A stretch of 64,000 nucleotides of DNA from assembly GCA_930367215.1 (NCBI GenBank), contig OV884059.1, positions 60,917,393 through 60,981,392 on the forward strand, given 5' to 3'. The notes under the pieces are model-generated. The model did no database searches. It had not been told where the DNA came from and worked only from the letters and a program-made list of their open reading frames with translations. The translations under genes were made by a program, and so were the position numbers. Of the stretch, positions 60,483 to 64,000 are shown piece after piece (positions within the stretch are counted from its first letter, which is position 1; the number at the start of each line of letters is the position of its first letter). This DNA is from Pollenia angustigena (lineage: Eukaryota > Arthropoda > Insecta > Diptera > Polleniidae).

Positions 60483-60497
60483 TTTATTACATTTATT
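60483..60497 (-). promoter_or_regulatory. Polyadenylation signals of the minus-strand gene
   Basis: Two TTTATT motifs on the + strand (AATAAA on the minus strand) lie about 160-170 bases beyond the stop at 60655. With the pcm signal they place both 3' ends within about 120 bp. Confidence 0.5.
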
Positions 60498-60654
60498 TTC
60501 ATTTTTTTAATCATCTGTGTACGTAAATAATTTAAAAATTTATTTCAGAAAGAACTTCATATATTTTAAGTTAAAAATATAAAAAAATCAATTAAAAATA
60601 AAATATGTAAATTAAAATGATTTTTGTGTTAATTTTTTGTAAACAAAATGATGA

Positions 60655-61323
60655 CTAGCAGTTTTTCTTGTGTTTTAATACGTCAATCTGACTAATAAAC
60701 AACAATTCTTTACAACATTTTGGACAATTATATTTAATTTTATTTTTGCTGCTGCCCGTACGGTCTTGTGATGATGTTGGTAAACATTTTGATTTTTTAT
60801 CCTTTTCTTCGTAGTATTTACGGCGTTTGGTACAATCTGTATAAGGAAAAATAACATAAGTACATACTTTCTTAAATATTTGTTTAGTTTCTAACTTGTT
60901 TTATGTAATAGTTTTTCAATAGTATTAAACTTCATTTCACAGTCACAATAGTTGCACATCCAAGTGTGAGCACTTGAATCTAAATCCATATTTAAAGACC
61001 ATTGCTTTTCTTCCAAACTGTAAAATTTAATATAAAAAGTTGCGATTTTTAATTTAATGGTTTTATTAAAATAAGTTTGCTTTATTTAGCTGTATGTAGA
61101 ATGAAATCGTTACCAGACTCAGCAAATATTTGGTATTGTTTGCATGAGAAAGTAAGTCCCCATTTACAATGTGGCAAGTGAAAGGCAGACAGACGAAGTT
61201 TGTAGGCGAGGGGTTGTAGAGTGTGTAGTACATGACTATCTGTACTGGACATTTTTGGTTACCTTTTACACTTTTCGGCATTTTCATGTTGTTGTTTCAT
61301 ATCAATGCCTGTTGAATGTTCAT
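60655..61323 (-). CDS. C-terminal exons of a double zinc-finger protein, tentatively DHX34-like helicase
   Basis: Three exons on the minus strand join in phase: 61323-61263, 61017-60896 and 60836-60655 (introns 245 and 59 bp, GT-AG). They read an acidic/charged stretch (DMKQQHENAEKCKS), then LEEKQWSLNMD and a finger CNYCDCEMKFNTIEKLLHKT-NC, a KRRKYYEEKDKK linker, and a second finger CPKCCKELLFISQIDVLKHK-KNC before TAG at 60655. Both fingers follow C-x2-C-x15-H-x4-C. DHX34-type RNA helicases end in comparable paired fingers (from memory), but no helicase domain is in the window, so this is tentative. The 61-bp exon is chosen for its strong pyrimidine tract. It is convergent with pcm, the stops being 280 bp apart. 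Confidence 0.6.
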
Positions 61324-61472
61324 CTTCGTCAACAGCGAAAAGAACGAAAAAAGGAAAACAATAATTTCTGTCTGTCTATTAATTTCGCGATTGTGAAAGG
61401 TTTAGGCAAGTTCAAAAGAGAATAAGAAAAATGTCTGCCTTTCAATTTCAACGTTGTAAATTGGGACTAATG

Positions 61473-61652
61473 GGTCGATTACGGATAAACACTAAACGAG
61501 AGTTGAGTTGCCAGCAGCGAAATCAGGCAACGCCGCTCAAGTTAAAATATAAAATAAAAAAATTGTTTGTACATATATTTTAGCATGAGTGGCGTTGTCT
61601 AATTTCGCTGCTGGAAACTCAACTTCAGTTGTGTTGCTATCCGTAATCGACC
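61473..61652. mobile_element. MITE with GGTCGATTACGGATA ends
   Basis: GGTCGATTACGGATA..AGTTGAGTTGCCAGCAGCGA faces TCGCTGCTGGAAACTCAACT..TATCCGTAATCGACC. 180 bp, in an intron of the minus-strand gene. Confidence 0.8.
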
Positions 61653-62048
61653 TTTTTAAAATTTATTTCACAAACTTGCTCAAATTATTCCTTTGGAAAA
61701 GTTTGACAGAAAATTGTTAATGAAATAAAAAAACTACATGGCGTTTAGTGCCGGTTCACACACGTCAAGTTTGACTCGTCAAGTCTTGAGCTTTTAGGAG
61801 AGAAGGGAAAAGAGAATGCCATTTCTTTCGGATATGTGCGGGTTGTGTGAGGACCACTGTTGCCAGAAGTGCAGATTTCTCTACATTTTGCTGATTTTTC
61901 GTTGCAAAAATTACGAAGTGAGATTTGTAGATTTTTGCTATGAAATTGCAGATTTTTTAAAATTGAAGAAATTTTATAAATTGGACTTTTATATTGAACT
62001 TTGTGACTAACTTTTTAAAAGATTGGATTTTGGAGATCAATTAAATAT
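61653..62048. other. No supported feature
   Basis: AT-rich sequence between the MITE and the satellite. CACTGTTGCCAGAAGTGCAG near 61855 resembles a hAT end, but I find no partner. The short + strand ORF at 61816-62010 has no recognisable domain. Confidence 0.4.
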
Positions 62049-64000
62049 TCAATATTTTTAATTAGGCTTAAGTTCATGAAATTTAATATTTATTAAATTA
62101 TTTTTGTGAAGAAAGGAATTTTACAACATGAAAATCAATTAAAATTGTTATTGATAATCTTTCATTCTTGACGTGGCTCGGGCTCGAACCCTGGCCGGCA
62201 GGTTACCATGACATGTTTCGATCGCAACCACTCGATCTCCTCAGATGGATTTGCCGTCTTACACTCGCAGCCATCGACGACTGCTGACGTCACTAGTCAA
62301 ACATCAATCCTTAAACCAAATTGTATTTTAACATTTTGGTAGATCGAAATTTGCTTTCCTGAATGATTATCCATTTTAATTGATTTTACATGTTTTTTCC
62401 TTTACTTCTGTTTTTTCGTACTTTCGTCAAGAATTTTTCTTGAAGTCCAAGTACATTTTTTGTTTTTTCACTTTATCTTTCTCTTTTCTGTTGACCTTTT
62501 TCAGCACAACTTGAAGGACAAATGTACACATAGAGCTCGTGCCTTAGCTTTAACAATAATTAGTATTGTGGTTATTTTGTTGAACTATTTATGGTTTTTA
62601 ATCCAAATTTTCAATATTTTTAATTAGGCTTAAGTTCATGAAATTTAATTTTTATTAAATTATTTTTGTGAAGAAAGGAATTTTACAACATGAAAATCAA
62701 TTAAAATTGTTATTGATAATCTTTCATTCTTGACGTGGCTCGGGCTCGAACCCTGGCCGGCAGGTTACCATGACATGTTTCGATCGCAACCACTCGATCT
62801 CCTCAGATGGATTTGCCGTCTTACACTCGCAGCCATCGACGACTGCTGACGTCACTAGTCAAACATCAATCCTTAAACCAAATTGAATTTTAACATTTTG
62901 GTAGATCGAAATTTGCTTTCCTGAATGATTATCCATTTTAATTGATTTTACATGTTTTTTCCTTTACTTCTGTTTTTTCGTACTTTCGTCAAGAATTTTT
63001 CTTGAAGTCCAAGTACATTTTTTGTTTTTTCACTTTATCTTTCTCTTTTCTGTTGACCTTTTTCAGCACAACTTGAAGGACAAATGTACACATAGAGCTC
63101 GTGCCTTAGCTTTAACAATAATTAGTATTGTGGTTATTTTGTTGAACTATTTATGGTTTTTAATCCAAATTTTCAATATTTTTAATTAGGCTTAAGTTCA
63201 TGAAATTTAATTTTTATTAAATTATTTTTGTGAAGAAAGGAATTTTACAACATGAAAATCAATTAAAATTGTTATTGATAATCTTTCATTCTTGACGTGG
63301 CTCGGGCTCGAACCCTGGCCGGCAGGTTACCATGACATGTTTCGATCGCAACCACTCGATCTCCTCAGATGGATTTGCCGTCTTACACTCGCAGCCATCG
63401 ACGACTGCTGACGTCACTAGTCAAACATCAATCCTTAAACCAAATTGTATTTTAACATTTTGGTAGATCGAAATTTGCTTTCCTGAATGATTATCCATTT
63501 TAATTGATTTTACATGTTTTTTCCTTTACTTCTGTTTTTTCGTACTTTCGTCAAGAATTTTTCTTGAAGTCCAAGTACATTTTTTGTTTTTTCACTTTAT
63601 CTTTCTCTTTTCTGTTGACCTTTTTCAGCACAACTTGAAGGACAAATGTACACATAGAGCTCGTGCCTTAGCTTTAACAATAATTAGTATTGTGGTTATT
63701 TTGTTGAACTATTTATGGTTTTTAATCCAAATTTTCAATATTTTTAATTAGGCTTAAGTTCATGAAATTTAATTTTTATTAAATTATTTTTGTGAAGAAA
63801 GGAATTTTACAACATGAAAATCAATTAAAATTGTTATTGATAATCTTTCATTCTTGACGTGGCTCGGGCTCGAACCCTGGCCGGCAGGTTACCATGACAT
63901 GTTTCGATCGCAACCACTCGATCTCCTCAGATGGATTTGCCGTCTTACACTCGCAGCCATCGACGACTGCTGACGTCACTAGTCAAACATCAATCCTTAA
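62049..64000. repeat. 562-bp tandem satellite, about 3.5 copies, continuing past the window
   Basis: The monomers start at 62049, 62611, 63173 and 63735 (TCAATATTTTTAATTAGGCT). The spacing is exactly 562 each time, with only isolated substitutions (for example GTATTTT versus GAATTTT near 62325 and 62885). An AT-rich half alternates with a GC-richer core (GGCTCGGGCTCGAACCCTGG). Confidence 0.95.
62170..62243 (-). ncRNA. tRNA-like Pol III promoter module in the satellite monomer
   Basis: On the minus strand the core reads GATCGAGTGGTTGCGATCG, close to the A box of tRNA-Ser/Leu types, and about 45 bases later GGGTTCGAGCCC, a near-consensus B box. The acceptor and T stems do not fold properly, so it is not a tRNA gene but a tRNA-derived (SINE-like) piece. 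It repeats at +562, +1124 and +1686. Confidence 0.55.

Noticed and set aside
61816..62010. Small cysteine-rich ORF as a peptide gene
   Set aside because: No signal peptide pattern, no conserved spacing, and the second half is AT-rich filler.
62049..64000. CRISPR array or rRNA/tRNA gene cluster
   Set aside because: The 562-bp monomers are full tandem copies without variable spacers in a eukaryotic genome. The tRNA-like part lacks a foldable acceptor stem and T stem.

Overview
The window is AT-rich (by eye about 70%) nuclear DNA of a higher fly (Diptera). It holds short introns of 50-70 bp next to two enormous ones, fly-type non-LTR retrotransposons, copia, hAT, Helitron and mariner relics, and no bacterial features. 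I cannot name the species.

The backbone is one host gene on the + strand: pacman (pcm, XRN1), the cytoplasmic 5'-3' exoribonuclease. Thirteen exons (441-60374) encode about 1,052 residues, the C-terminal two thirds of the protein. All exons are open and all splice phases agree, so the gene looks intact. Seven exons sit within 2.3 kb (441-2736). A 21.3-kb intron (2737-24017) follows, then four exons (24018-25303), a 2.9-kb intron, a 63-bp exon (28253-28315), and a 32-kb intron (28316-60305) before the last exon, which encodes 22 residues. One small intron (1922-1980) is of the GC-AG type.

The long introns are transposon graveyards. Intron A holds a 5.5-kb LOA/I-like LINE (minus strand, 2993-8486), a near-identical 4,240-bp tandem duplication (7379-15853) covering part of the LINE, a Helitron and part of a hAT element, a Jockey tail, a mariner relic and inverted-repeat elements. 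The 2.9-kb intron has a hAT derivative and a Harbinger-like MITE. Intron B holds a hAT element with a LINE tail inside, a piggyBac-like MITE, a four-layer nest (32391-35609), a hAT-like element split by a copia element with identical LTRs, and a 10-kb composite (about 44456-54991). The composite contains a Sola-like transposon, a Helitron with helicase remnants and unrecognised coding relics. A Jockey element with a MITE inside it and a Tc1-like relic follow.

Downstream, pcm faces a second gene tail to tail on the minus strand. Its last three exons (60655-61323) encode two C-x2-C-x15-H-x4-C zinc fingers, tentatively the C terminus of a DHX34-like RNA helicase. The window ends in a 562-bp tandem repeat (62049-64000, about 3.5 copies). 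Each monomer carries a minus-strand tRNA-like Pol III promoter pair. No new enzyme system is evident. The most unusual items are the satellite with tRNA-like boxes, the 4.24-kb duplication, the copia copy with identical LTRs but a broken interior, and the nested 10-kb composite.
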